Assembly (NCBI GenBank): GCA_021774445.1
Contig: JAJFJA010000042.1
Location: 62,001-126,000, forward strand
Direction: 5' to 3'
Source: Alphaproteobacteria bacterium
Lineage (GTDB): Bacteria; Pseudomonadota; Alphaproteobacteria; UBA6615
Length of the DNA: 64,000 nucleotides
Shown: positions 38,484 to 46,546 of the stretch, piece after piece
Layout of the letters: every line of letters starts with the position of its first letter
How positions within the stretch are numbered: the stretch's first letter is position 1
Position numbers and translations under genes: made by a program
Notes under the pieces: generated by a model
Told to the model about the DNA's origin: nothing
Seen by the model: the letters and a program-made list of their open reading frames with translations, nothing else
The model's database searches: none

Positions 38484-38966
38484 ATGACCGATAACACACA
38501 CGCGGATCTGGGATACGTCGTTCAATTCCAATCCATCGAACTCGGCCGGCTGGTACGCGATAACAAGCGCCTGAACGAGCGTATCGACCATTTGCTGGAC
38601 GATATCCGGGCGCTGCGCGAATTGCAGCATCGCGAGCAGAAGCTGCGCGAGCGCGAGCAATCGCTGCGGGAAAAAGATCAGGCGCAGCGGCAAGAGGCGC
38701 AAGAGTCGATGCGGGAGATGATCGAGATGGCCTTTATCCTGCCAAAAAAAGTGCAGGGCCAGGCGCCGGCGAATATGGAGGCCGGGAGCAAGTCAAAATC
38801 AAGGACGGAATCAGCGCCGGAATTGGCGGCGATTCATCGTGGCGAACAGACCAAGCCGGCTCTCGCGGCGGTGCAACAGCCGCTGTTCAGCGAACGTTAC
38901 CGCAATGTGGGCGCGAGTCAGGCTGCCTGGCCGGAGATCCCGGCCTTCCTACGGCGCACGAACTGA
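38484..38966 (+). CDS. coiled-coil protein, unknown function
   Basis: A 160-residue hydrophilic protein starting MTDNTHADLGYVVQFQS (ATG 38484, AAGGG just before; a start at 38439 would add 15 residues). Residues about 25-85 form a coiled coil rich in Arg, Glu and Gln with repeats such as LREREQSLREKDQAQRQEAQ. The last 70 residues are low complexity, ending in a conserved-looking QPLFSERYRNVGASQAAWPEIPAF. I do not recognise the family. It follows the DUF2786-like gene with which it may be co-transcribed. Confidence 0.55.
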   Translation: MTDNTHADLGYVVQFQSIELGRLVRDNKRLNERIDHLLDDIRALRELQHREQKLREREQSLREKDQAQRQEAQESMREMIEMAFILPKKVQGQAPANMEAGSKSKSRTESAPELAAIHRGEQTKPALAAVQQPLFSERYRNVGASQAAWPEIPAFLRRTN

Positions 38967-38995
38967 ACCTGCCGCAAGCGGCGCCAGCGCCGACC

Positions 38996-39403
38996 TTACC
39001 TGCCTAAATACACCCTTCCAGGGGCCAGGTCGGTGACCAGCGCGGTTGCACCGGCCGTGGATAATTCGGCCGCTGCAGGGCCCTTTTGCAAGCTGAACAA
39101 CTGGATGCCGGGGATCTCGGCAAGGCCGATGAAGTGCTCGATGGGGGCGCGGCGTTGAGCGTTGGTCTTGAAGGTGAGACTGCCCGACCAGACAATACCG
39201 ACTTTAAAGCGTAATGAGGCCGGCGCGATGATTGCGTTCACATGGCCGAGCTGGCGGTGGGCGGCGCCGAGGTTGGTCCAAGCACCACCATGGTCGGGTG
39301 TCGCGGCAATAACACGTTCATAGAGCGCCACGGCGTCTTCGAGGCGGCCTTCGCGATGGCACGTCGCGGCCCGGAGGAAGTCATCCCCGCCGGGGTCGGA
39401 CAT
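38996..39403 (-). pseudogene. remnant of a TPR-glycosyltransferase-like gene
   Basis: The first 50 residues (FLRAATCHREGRLEDAVALYERVIAATPDHGGAWTNLGAAHRQLGH, in two stretches) are TPR units. They join abruptly to LRFKVGIVWSGSLTF, NAQRRAPIEHFIGLAEIPGIQLFSLQKGP and ALVTDLAP, which belong to the C-terminal glycosyltransferase-like domain that normally follows many TPR units. The frame then ends early, where family members continue for about 100 residues. The gene has therefore lost its middle and its 3' end. It may still be translated, but a working enzyme is unlikely. Confidence 0.6.
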
Positions 39404-39404
39404 C

Positions 39405-40262
39405 TCAGGCCGCGCGCACGACGACGGTCATGCTACCGATGCCGTCGACAGTCGCGACCATGGTATCGCCGGGGTCCACCGGACCAACGCCTTCGGGTGT
39501 GCCGGTCATGATCACGTCGCCGGGCTGCAGAGTGTAGAAACTCGAGGCATATCGGATGAGTTTGCGGACGTCGAAGATCAACGCCGCCGTGTTCGACCGC
39601 TGCCGGACTTCGCCGTTGACCGTGAGGTCGAAATCGAGATTGTCGGGGTCGGCGATCTCGTCAGCGGTGACCAACCAGGGTCCCAGCACGGCGTAGCTGT
39701 CGATGGACTTGCGCAAGCTGCGGTCCTCGGGACCGCGGACGGTCATGTCGAGGCCGATGGCGTAACCGGCGACATAGTCCAGAGCCTGGTCGTAGGGAAT
39801 GTTACTGCCGGTCTTGCCGATGATCGCGGCGAGTTCGACTTCATGGTCGTTGCGGCGGTCGTTGAAACGCAGCGCAACCCCTTCGCCGGGGCCCACGAGC
39901 GCGCTGTTGGCCTTCAAGAACAGGCCATAACGGTCGATGGTCTTGATGTCCGTATCATAATTTATCTCGCGATCGGCGATGGCTTCGGCTTGGTGTTTTT
40001 TGTAGTTGACCGGCGCGCCGATGATTTTGCCCGGGTTGGCGACCGGGCTGAGCAGGCTTACCGAGGCGACTGCGGTCGGTGCCACCCCGGCTGCTGCCGC
40101 TTCGATGGGATCGCGCAGGCGGGCGAGATTGGCGATCAGATCGTCGCCGGCCGGCAGCGGCCAGCGGTGGGCCGGCAGCAGCTCAGTGACGCCGGTCACG
40201 TCATAGAGTTGGTCGCCGCGCACGAGCCCCAACCGATCACCGTCATAGCGGCACAACCGCAT
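39405..40262 (-). CDS. fumarylacetoacetate hydrolase-family protein
   Basis: A 285-residue FAH-fold protein; these Mg-dependent enzymes hydrolyse, decarboxylate or isomerise acylpyruvates and related keto acids. Seen: SPVANPGKIIGAPVNYKKH, NDHEVELAAIIGKTGSNIP with the metal-binding glutamates, GYAIGLDMTVRGPEDRSLRKSIDSYAVLGPWLV (condensed) and PGDVIMTGTPEGVGPVDPGD. The ATG at 40262 has GGAGGGG upstream; the longer frame start at 40379 would run through the divergent promoter. Paired head-to-head with an enolase-superfamily dehydratase, suggesting a sugar-acid or aromatic-acid pathway. Confidence 0.88.
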   Translation of the reverse strand: MRLCRYDGDRLGLVRGDQLYDVTGVTELLPAHRWPLPAGDDLIANLARLRDPIEAAAAGVAPTAVASVSLLSPVANPGKIIGAPVNYKKHQAEAIADREINYDTDIKTIDRYGLFLKANSALVGPGEGVALRFNDRRNDHEVELAAIIGKTGSNIPYDQALDYVAGYAIGLDMTVRGPEDRSLRKSIDSYAVLGPWLVTADEIADPDNLDFDLTVNGEVRQRSNTAALIFDVRKLIRYASSFYTLQPGDVIMTGTPEGVGPVDPGDTMVATVDGIGSMTVVVRAA

Positions 40263-40377
40263 CCTACCCCTCCACAAGCGCCTAGATTGGCGGAAGATGT
40301 ACAGGTCGGGCGGCATCGGTGACAAGGGTGGCGGGCCGGGGGCGGCTGCGCTAGCGTGGCGCCGCCAGGAGGATTGC

Positions 40378-41457
40378 ATGACCGTTACCTATGCGCGGGC
40401 GACCGCGGAACTGTTGCGGATTAACTTGGGCAAACCGACCGGTGGGTCGGGTTTGACCGGCGTCGACGTACTGATCATCGCGCTGGAAGATAGCGACGGC
40501 GCTTCAGGCCTCGGTATTAGTTACTCGCTGGCAGGCGGCGGCGCGGTCATGCTGGCCGCCGGTGAGCATTTACTCGAGCGCTTCGTGGCCGGGCAGAGTG
40601 TTGCGACGCCACAAGCCTTGAACCGACAAGTTGCCGCGGCGCTGAATCCAAGTGGGCGGGGCTTTGCCCATCTGCCGATGGCGGCGCTGGACGTCGCGGC
40701 CTGGGATCTGCATGCCCAACGCCAGGGCGCCCCACTCGGGGTCGCGATGGGCGGTGCCATGCGTGCGGTGCAGACCTATGGCAGTGCCGGCTTTCGGCCA
40801 ACGCAGACGCCCGCCGAGGCGGCAGAGCGAGCGGTCGCCTATGCCGAGCAAGGCTATAAGGCAGTGAAACCCCGGCTATCGGCAACGCGGCGTGACGTGG
40901 CGCTGATGGCGGCGGTGCGGAATGCCCTGCCGGACGACGTACATCTCATGGTCGACGTGACCGAGCGTTGCGATGCCACGACCGCGCGTTGGCTGGCCGA
41001 TGCCTGTGCCGAGATCGGTGTGCTGTTCCTCGAGGAGCCGCTGCCGGCGCGGGACGTGGACGGCTTTCGCGCCCTGGCGGCGGTCTCGCCGGTGCCCCTC
41101 GCCGCCGGCGAAAGATTGCAAGGACTGCACGAGGCGGCGCCGTTCTTGAAAGAAGGGTTGCTGGCCCTGGTGCAGCCCGATTTGGCGATGATGGGCGGGC
41201 TGACTGAGTGCCTACGGGTGACCCAGCTCGCCGAGGCCTGCAACATCTCGGTGGCGCCGCATTTCTTGCCGGCACTGTTCGTGCATCTCGCCGCCGCTGC
41301 GCCGAACCTCGCGTGGCTCGAGGACTTCCCGCTGTTAGAACCGCTGTTCGAGAACCCGGTTGGTGCGGGACCAGATGGGAACCTGGCCCCGCTCGACGAA
41401 CCTGGTCACGGCATCCGGTTGAGCGCGGATGCACGGAGGCGGTTCAAGGCCGGTTAA
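40378..41457 (+). CDS. mandelate racemase-subgroup enolase-superfamily enzyme
   Basis: A 359-residue acid-sugar dehydratase-like protein. AGGAGG precedes the ATG at 40378. Metal ligands are D193 in MVDVTERCD, E219 in LFLEEPLPA and E245 in AAGERLQG. The base dyad of the mandelate racemase subgroup is present as D268 in LVQPDLAMMGG and H295 in VAPHFLPALF. The second-strand KxK motif reads VKPRLS (K164, R166). No specificity can be assigned. The divergent FAH-family gene is probably the next or an alternative step on the same substrate. Confidence 0.82.
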   Translation: MTVTYARATAELLRINLGKPTGGSGLTGVDVLIIALEDSDGASGLGISYSLAGGGAVMLAAGEHLLERFVAGQSVATPQALNRQVAAALNPSGRGFAHLPMAALDVAAWDLHAQRQGAPLGVAMGGAMRAVQTYGSAGFRPTQTPAEAAERAVAYAEQGYKAVKPRLSATRRDVALMAAVRNALPDDVHLMVDVTERCDATTARWLADACAEIGVLFLEEPLPARDVDGFRALAAVSPVPLAAGERLQGLHEAAPFLKEGLLALVQPDLAMMGGLTECLRVTQLAEACNISVAPHFLPALFVHLAAAAPNLAWLEDFPLLEPLFENPVGAGPDGNLAPLDEPGHGIRLSADARRRFKAG

Positions 41458-41499
41458 CTTGGCCCTAATCCACCTCGGGTCATACCGGCCCTCAGCACG

Positions 41500-41859
41500 C
41501 TAGTAGCGGCGTCCGCGTTGGCCGTAGCGACGGTCATGGTGATGACCGCGGTAATGATTGTGGCGGTCATGGCGGTGGTAGTCGCGGCCACGGCTATACC
41601 GGTAGGGCCGATAGCGACCATAATCATAGCCACCGTGCCGCCTCTCGACCCGCCCGTAGTGGCGGGGCTGGGAATAGGGATAAGGGATGTAGGCACGGCC
41701 CGGACCCAGGTCGCCGATGATAATTCTGGCGGTAAAGCCGGTGCTCTGCCGACCATCCTGGTGGCCGCGATGGCCACCAGCACTGGCGGCGACGGAACCG
41801 AAAGACATGGCGGCCACTGCCGCGACGATGACGAGGGCGGTGCGTAAACTCTTCATCAC
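41500..41859 (-). CDS. small secreted His/Arg/Tyr-rich protein
   Basis: A 119-residue protein with a signal peptide (ALVIVAAVAAMSFGSVAASA). The mature part has a short conserved-looking TARIIIGDLGPGRAYIPYP, then a low-complexity tail of about 60 residues made mainly of His, Arg, Tyr, Gly and Asp (for example RGRDYHRHDRHNHYRGHHHD). Such tails could bind metal ions or envelope polyanions. AGGAG precedes the start. It sits 6 bases after the lipoprotein gene, so both are probably one transcript. Confidence 0.65.
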   Translation of the reverse strand: MMKSLRTALVIVAAVAAMSFGSVAASAGGHRGHQDGRQSTGFTARIIIGDLGPGRAYIPYPYSQPRHYGRVERRHGGYDYGRYRPYRYSRGRDYHRHDRHNHYRGHHHDRRYGQRGRRY

Positions 41860-41865
41860 TGGCTC

Positions 41866-42354
41866 CTAACTTTCGTTGCGGATTTCCCAACTGCCGTCAG
41901 GCTGACGGCAGGCACGGCCGTAGGCATCTTCGGTGCGCCCGCCGATGACAACGGTATGCTGGTATTCGCGACAGTATTCGCCACTGCGCGAGCGATACGT
42001 CTGGGTCGGCTTGATCGTGCCATAATGACCGCTATCCGGATTGCGCCAAGTCGTGTTGGAGCCATTAGGCTTGTGTTCCAGCGCGACCTGTTGGGCGCGG
42101 CCGGCGTATTGCCGGTCGGCGCGGTCCAGGCTCTCACCGAAGGAGTTGCCGATCACGGCGCCGGCGAGGGTGCCGAGCGCGGTCATCGCCAAGCGGCCGC
42201 TGCCATCGCCGAATTGAGCGCCGGCCACGGCGCCCGCGGCGCCACCGATTAACGTACCAAGGCCCTGCTTCTGGCCGCCCTGGTAGGACGAGGCGCAGCC
42301 GCTAAGGGCGACGAGGGCGACCAAGGCGGCCCCAATGCGAAGAGAGAATTTCAT
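41866..42354 (-). CDS. glycine-zipper outer-membrane lipoprotein (17-kDa antigen-like)
   Basis: A 162-residue lipoprotein. The signal peptide ends in the lipobox LSGC (C20). Residues about 30-75 form a glycine zipper (GTLIGGAAGAVAGAQFGDG and LGTLAGAVIGNSFGESLDRAD) as in the rickettsial 17-kDa antigen family, and the C-terminal domain has WRNPDSGHYGTIKPTQTYRS and CREYQHTVVIGGRTEDAYGRACRQPDGSW, the usual ending. GGAG precedes the start. Upstream lies a candidate response-regulator box, which fits envelope-stress control. Confidence 0.88.
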   Translation of the reverse strand: MKFSLRIGAALVALVALSGCASSYQGGQKQGLGTLIGGAAGAVAGAQFGDGSGRLAMTALGTLAGAVIGNSFGESLDRADRQYAGRAQQVALEHKPNGSNTTWRNPDSGHYGTIKPTQTYRSRSGEYCREYQHTVVIGGRTEDAYGRACRQPDGSWEIRNES

Positions 42355-42402
42355 CTGGTAGCTCCATTTTCCCGAGTGTCGGGAAGAACCTACCGGGCGG
42401 CG

Positions 42403-42442
42403 CTTGAAGCGAACCTGAACGGATCGTTCATCTGGCGTTCAG
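42403..42442. promoter_or_regulatory. direct-repeat boxes, candidate response-regulator sites upstream of the lipoprotein gene
   Basis: On the minus strand CGTTCA-GGTTC-GCTTCA (42421-42404) and on the plus strand CGTTCA-TCTGG-CGTTCAG (42425-42442) are direct repeats with an 11-base period, the spacing used by OmpR/PhoB-type regulators. A similar box lies before the PepSY gene at 44887-44904. On the minus strand TAGGTT, about 10 bases after the box, could be a -10. Confidence 0.45.
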
Positions 42443-42550
42443 GTTTCCGGCAGGGTTCACAACGGCGCGTCCTATCCCGGCAGGCGGCACCTGGATCGCT
42501 TCGCTCGCGTTGGTAATAACAGCGCCGGGAGCCGAGCAGGCAACGGCTCT

Positions 42551-43897
42551 CTAGTTCGCGATCGGGGGGGCCAAGGGCAGTCTCAGGCGCGCCTGCAGGC
42601 CGCCCGACGGCGCCGCGCCAAGCGCCAGGTCGCCGCCATAGAGAGCGGCGATATCCTGGACGATCGCCAAGCCAAGCCCCGAGCCGGGAACGCTTTCGTC
42701 CAGGCGGGCGCCGCGCTGGAGCATCTGGACGCGCTGATCCTCAGCCAAACCGGGGCCGTCGTCCTCGACCAGGATTTCGATCTGGTCGTGGCGGCGCGAT
42801 ACGATAATCCGGACCTTGGTCCGAGCCCATTTGCAGGCATTATCGGCCAGGTTCCCGACCATCTCCTCGAGATCCTGTCGGTCGCCGCGAAAGGCCGCAT
42901 CGCCCGGGCGTACTGTTTCGATGGTGATGTTGCGGGCGGCGTGAATGCGCTCCAAGGTGCGACGCAGATCTTCAATGACCTCGGCCGCCGGGGTGCGCGC
43001 ACCCAGGACGTTGGCGCTGGCGGCGGCTTGGGCGCGGGCCAGGTGGTGGTCGATCTGTTTGCGCATGGCGGTCACCTGGCGGGCGACCGCGTCCGCCAAC
43101 GGCCCCTGCGCAGCGGTGGTTTCGTTGGCCATGACCGACAAGGGGGTCTTCAGCGCATGGGCCAAGTTGCCCGCCTGCGTACGGGCGCGCTCGACGACCG
43201 CCGCGCTATGGGCGATAAGCGCGTTGAGCTCGGCGGCCAACGGCGCGATCTCAGCCGGGTAGCGCCCGACCAGGCGGTCGGCCTTGCCGTGGCGGATGTC
43301 GACCAAATCGCCGCGCAGGCGGCGCAAGGGTTGCAGGCCAAAGCGAATCTGCACCAGCATGGCGGCGAGCAAGCCGATAACCAAGACGCCCAGAGACCAG
43401 ACCAATGTGCCGTTGAAGCGCGTTATCTGCGCCTCGACCGCTTGGATGTTGGCAGCGACGGTGTAGTTGAAGCGGCGTTCGAAACCCGGCCGGGCGATGT
43501 CGCGGGTGACGATCCGCAGAGTCTCGCCATTGGGTCCGGGATCGGAACTGGTGAAGGCGGATATGCCGGATTCCCGCCGGGGTAGGACCAGAGCTTGGTC
43601 GAACAAGGAGCGCGAGCGCAGGCTGGCGGCCGGGCCGTCAATCTGCCAATAGAAGCCGGAGTAGGTTTGCTCGAACCGCGGGTCTCCCAGTGGTCGGGTG
43701 AGCTCGATCCCGGTTTCAGGATCGACCTCGGTAGCCGCGAGCAGGCTCTCCAACAGCGCCAGCAGCCGATCGTCGAAAGCGGTTTCCACGGCATCGCGAA
43801 ATAGGGAGGACAAGAGCACGCCACCGGCGATCAATATCGCCATGCTCCAGAGCGCCGCGCCGGCAACGAGCCGGAAAGCAAGGGAGTTAAGTTGCAT
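42551..43897 (-). CDS. sensor histidine kinase (PhoQ/QseC-like)
   Basis: A kinase of about 448 residues, with two membrane helices (residues about 9-30 and 155-175) around a periplasmic domain of about 120 residues, then a HAMP-like linker. The phospho-acceptor is the histidine in NLAHALKTPLSVM; the ATP domain has LEEMVGNLADNACKWA (N box), VEDDGPGLAED (G1) and GSGLGLAIVQDIAALYGG (G2). The start at 43897 overlaps the response-regulator gene by 11 bases; an ATG at 43912 is also possible. Cognate partner is the upstream regulator. The periplasmic domain suggests sensing of cations or envelope damage, but the signal is unknown. Confidence 0.9.
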   Translation of the reverse strand: MQLNSLAFRLVAGAALWSMAILIAGGVLLSSLFRDAVETAFDDRLLALLESLLAATEVDPETGIELTRPLGDPRFEQTYSGFYWQIDGPAASLRSRSLFDQALVLPRRESGISAFTSSDPGPNGETLRIVTRDIARPGFERRFNYTVAANIQAVEAQITRFNGTLVWSLGVLVIGLLAAMLVQIRFGLQPLRRLRGDLVDIRHGKADRLVGRYPAEIAPLAAELNALIAHSAAVVERARTQAGNLAHALKTPLSVMANETTAAQGPLADAVARQVTAMRKQIDHHLARAQAAASANVLGARTPAAEVIEDLRRTLERIHAARNITIETVRPGDAAFRGDRQDLEEMVGNLADNACKWARTKVRIIVSRRHDQIEILVEDDGPGLAEDQRVQMLQRGARLDESVPGSGLGLAIVQDIAALYGGDLALGAAPSGGLQARLRLPLAPPIAN

Positions 43898-44558
43898 CGC
43901 CGGGCGCGGCAAGGCGGTAGCCGAGGCCGCGTTCGGTCTGAATCAAGTCGCGACCAAGTTTCTTGCGCAGACGCCCGACAAAGACCTCAATGGTATTGGA
44001 ATCGCGGTCGAAATCCTGGTCGTAGAGATGCTCAATCAGCTCGGTACGGGACAAGATACGGCCCTGGTGGTGCATGAGGTATGCGAGCAGGCGATATTCG
44101 AGGGCGGTCAATTTGATCGGATTGCCGTCGACGGTCACGCTGGCGGCTCGGGTATCGATGCGGAGTCCGGCGTATTCGAGGTCGTTGCTGGCGTGACCCG
44201 TGCTGCGGCGAATGAGCGCCCGCAGGCGGGCTAGCAACTCCTCCATGACGAAGGGCTTGGCGAGGTAATCGTCGGCCCCGGCGTCAATGCCGGCGACCTT
44301 GTCACGCCAGCGATCTCGGGCCGTCAGGACAAGGACCGGCATGGCACGGCCATCCTTGCGCCAACGTTCGAGAACGCTCAGGCCATCCATGCCCGGCAAG
44401 CCGAGGTCAAGGATGACAGCGTCATAGGGTTCGGTATCGCCGAGAAAATGCCCTTCCTCGCCGTCACCGGTCTGATCCACGGCGTAACCGGCAGCCGCGA
44501 CGGTCTCGGCCAACTGACGCCGTAGATCGGGTTCGTCCTCGACCAGCAGGACGCGCAT
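43887..44558 (-). CDS. OmpR/PhoP-family response regulator
   Basis: A 223-residue regulator with a receiver domain (acidic pocket VEDEPDL, phospho-acceptor in AVILDLGLPGMDGLSVL, LVLTARD, and the lysine in DDYLAKPFVMEEL) and a winged-helix DNA-binding domain (LTALEYRLLAYLMHHQGRILSRTELIEHLYD, and EVFVGRLRKKLGRDLIQTERGLGYRL). It overlaps the PepSY gene by one base and the kinase gene by 11 or more, so the three are one operon. It probably binds the CGTTCA-N5-(C/T)(G/A)TTCAG boxes described here. Confidence 0.92.
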   Translation of the reverse strand: MRVLLVEDEPDLRRQLAETVAAAGYAVDQTGDGEEGHFLGDTEPYDAVILDLGLPGMDGLSVLERWRKDGRAMPVLVLTARDRWRDKVAGIDAGADDYLAKPFVMEELLARLRALIRRSTGHASNDLEYAGLRIDTRAASVTVDGNPIKLTALEYRLLAYLMHHQGRILSRTELIEHLYDQDFDRDSNTIEVFVGRLRKKLGRDLIQTERGLGYRLAAPGDAT

Positions 44559-44863
44559 CAGCGGCGCCCTCCCTCGCGCACCGACAACACCCCGGCGTTG
44601 CGGGCGTCAACCGTCAGGCGGCGCTCCGTGCCGCCCTCGTCCAAGAGGCGGATACGGTAGATCCAGCGATTGCCTTCGCGCCGTAAATCCGCGTCGATTA
44701 GGCGACCGGGATAACTGCCGCGCAGACGTGCCAGGACCTGGTTCAAGGGCAAGGCCTCGCCGGCCTGCACCGCCGCGCGGGCATGATCCTGATCGGCGGC
44801 CGCCGCCGGCCAGGCGGCGACCAGCAGAAGTGCGACCAGTGCGCATTTGACAAAGCCTTGCAT
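44558..44863 (-). CDS. PepSY-domain periplasmic protein
   Basis: A 101-residue protein with a signal peptide (CALVALLLVAAWPAAAA) and one PepSY domain (PLNQVLARLRGSYPGRLIDADLRREGNRWIYRIRLLDEGGTERRLTVDARNAGVLSV, condensed). PepSY proteins next to PhoP/PhoQ-like pairs usually modulate the sensor or are targets of it. First gene of the operon, with a candidate regulator box 24 bases upstream, consistent with autoregulation. Confidence 0.88.
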   Translation of the reverse strand: MQGFVKCALVALLLVAAWPAAAADQDHARAAVQAGEALPLNQVLARLRGSYPGRLIDADLRREGNRWIYRIRLLDEGGTERRLTVDARNAGVLSVREGGRR

Positions 44864-44886
44864 GGCCCTGTCTTAGCGGTTTCTTG

Positions 44887-44904
44887 CTGAATACACCATG
44901 AACG
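44887..44904 (-). promoter_or_regulatory. direct-repeat box upstream of the PepSY-regulator-kinase operon
   Basis: Read on the minus strand the sequence is CGTTCA-TGGTG-TATTCAG, the same layout (6 + 5 + 7) as the plus-strand box at 42425. Eleven bases after it comes TAAGAC, a possible -10, which is the geometry of PhoP-type activated promoters. This supports autoregulation, though the transcript start would be very close to the annotated ATG. Confidence 0.45.
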
Positions 44905-45028
44905 GGTGCCGCCACACCGGAGAGACAAATCAAATCAATGGGTTCACCAGGTCTGCTCAGAGCTTGATTCAGGCCGCCTCGCGGACCAGTTGGTGGTGGG
45001 CCGGGCAAGGTATCCGGCAGGAGACAGG

Positions 45029-45724
45029 ATGATCGATCTGTATAGTTGGCCGACCCCAAACGGCCATAAGATTCATATTCTGTTGGAGGAACTCGGTCTC
45101 GCCTATCGCGTTCACGCGGTGGATATCAGCGCCGGGGATCAGTTCGATCCGGCGTTTCTGGCGATCAGCCCGAATAATCGAATCCCAGCCATCGTCGATC
45201 AGGATGGCCCCGGCGGCACACCGTTGTCACTGTTCGAGTCCGGCGCCATCATGATCTACTTGGCGGAAAAGGGCGGTGCGTTCCTGCCGACCGACCCGCG
45301 GGGACGGACGGCCGTTATGCAGTGGCTGATGTTCCAAATGAGCAGCGTCGGGCCGCTGTTGGGGCAAGCGACCCATTTTCGGCAGTACGCGCCGCCCGGC
45401 CTTGCCTACCCGGTCGCGAAGTTCACGGCAGACGGCAGGCGCCTGTTCGGCGTTCTGGATCGGCGGCTTGGCGAAAGCCAGTGGCTGGCCGGCGACACTT
45501 ATACGATCGCCGATATGGCGGTGTTTCCCTGGATACGGGGCGCCGCGCGGCGCGGCCAGGAACGGGACAAATTCTCCAACCTTGCACGGTGGTATAACAT
45601 GATCAAAGAGCGGCCAGCGGTCGAACGCGGCGTGGCGGTGCTGGCGGAGCGGCGACAGCCGGGACCACTTGACCCGAAGGCCATGGCGGTGCTGTTCGGC
45701 AGCGGACAGCATCAAAGGCGTTAG
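45029..45724 (+). CDS. glutathione S-transferase family protein (YfcG/YghU-like)
   Basis: A 231-residue GST. The thioredoxin-like domain begins MIDLYSWPTPNGHKIHILLEELGLAYRVHAVDIS with the family N-terminal TPNGxK motif, and the substrate-side NNRIPAIVDQDG and LFESGAIMIYLAEK bind glutathione; the helical domain has DTYTIADMAVFPWIRGA. AGGAG precedes the ATG at 45029; a longer frame upstream contains the divergent promoter region. Members of this group reduce disulfides of glutathione. It precedes an alpha/beta hydrolase gene by 12 bases. Confidence 0.9.
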   Translation: MIDLYSWPTPNGHKIHILLEELGLAYRVHAVDISAGDQFDPAFLAISPNNRIPAIVDQDGPGGTPLSLFESGAIMIYLAEKGGAFLPTDPRGRTAVMQWLMFQMSSVGPLLGQATHFRQYAPPGLAYPVAKFTADGRRLFGVLDRRLGESQWLAGDTYTIADMAVFPWIRGAARRGQERDKFSNLARWYNMIKERPAVERGVAVLAERRQPGPLDPKAMAVLFGSGQHQRR

Positions 45725-45736
45725 GTAATCCAGCCC

Positions 45737-46546
45737 ATGACGAAGTTTCTCGAAATCAACGGCGCGCGCATTGCCTATCGTGTCAGCGGATCCGGCATAC
45801 CCCTGGTACTGCTGCACAGTTCGGCGAGTTCCGGCGGGCAGTGGAAAAGCCTCGTCGACCAGCTTGGCGAGGGCTTTCAAGCGATGGCTCCGGATCTGTT
45901 CGGCTACGGTGCCAGTGATCCCTGGCCCGGGGATCGCCCGCTCACCCTCGCCGACGAGGCGGAGATCGTCACGGCCCTGGTCGGCGAATTGGAGACGCCC
46001 TTTCACTTGGTCGGCCATTCCTACGGCGGCGCCGTCGCGCTTCGGGTCGCCCTGAACAACCCAGGGCGGATCGCCAAGCTGGTGCTGATCGAGCCGGTCG
46101 CGTTCTATTTGCTGCAATCGGGACGGGATGCCGAACATGACGAGATTGCCGCGGTTGCCGACGCGGTCGAAAGGGCCATCGGTGCCGGGGATCCGGAAGG
46201 TGGCATGGCCGGATTCGTCGACTACTGGAACGGCGACGGCGCCTGGGCCGGTTCACGCCCCGATCTGCGTCAGGAGTTGGCGACGCGCACCGGTAAGGTG
46301 CTCGGTGATTTCGGCGCCATCGGGGCGGAGGCGGCCAAGCTATCGGATTATACCGCGTGCGAGATGCCGACGCTGGTGCTGTGCGCCGAGCATACGCGGC
46401 GGCCGACCGCGAAGATTGCGGAAATGCTAGCGCTGACCATGCCAAATGCGGTGCATGAAACCGTGCCGGGCGCCGGCCATATGTCGCCCCTCACCCATGC
46501 CGCCGTCGTCAATCGTGCGATCGAAACCCATCTGCGCGGCAGGTGA
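45737..46546 (+). CDS. alpha/beta hydrolase
   Basis: A 269-residue hydrolase fold enzyme. The nucleophile elbow is GHSYGGAVAL with S95, the oxyanion region is LLHSSASSGGQWKSL, and the catalytic histidine is in VPGAGHMSPLTH near the end; an acid may be in TLVLCAEHTRR. The substrate is unknown: sequence is in the broad esterase/epoxide-hydrolase group. Its stop overlaps the racemase start (GTGA), so gst, hydrolase and racemase are probably one operon. Confidence 0.85.
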   Translation: MTKFLEINGARIAYRVSGSGIPLVLLHSSASSGGQWKSLVDQLGEGFQAMAPDLFGYGASDPWPGDRPLTLADEAEIVTALVGELETPFHLVGHSYGGAVALRVALNNPGRIAKLVLIEPVAFYLLQSGRDAEHDEIAAVADAVERAIGAGDPEGGMAGFVDYWNGDGAWAGSRPDLRQELATRTGKVLGDFGAIGAEAAKLSDYTACEMPTLVLCAEHTRRPTAKIAEMLALTMPNAVHETVPGAGHMSPLTHAAVVNRAIETHLRGR

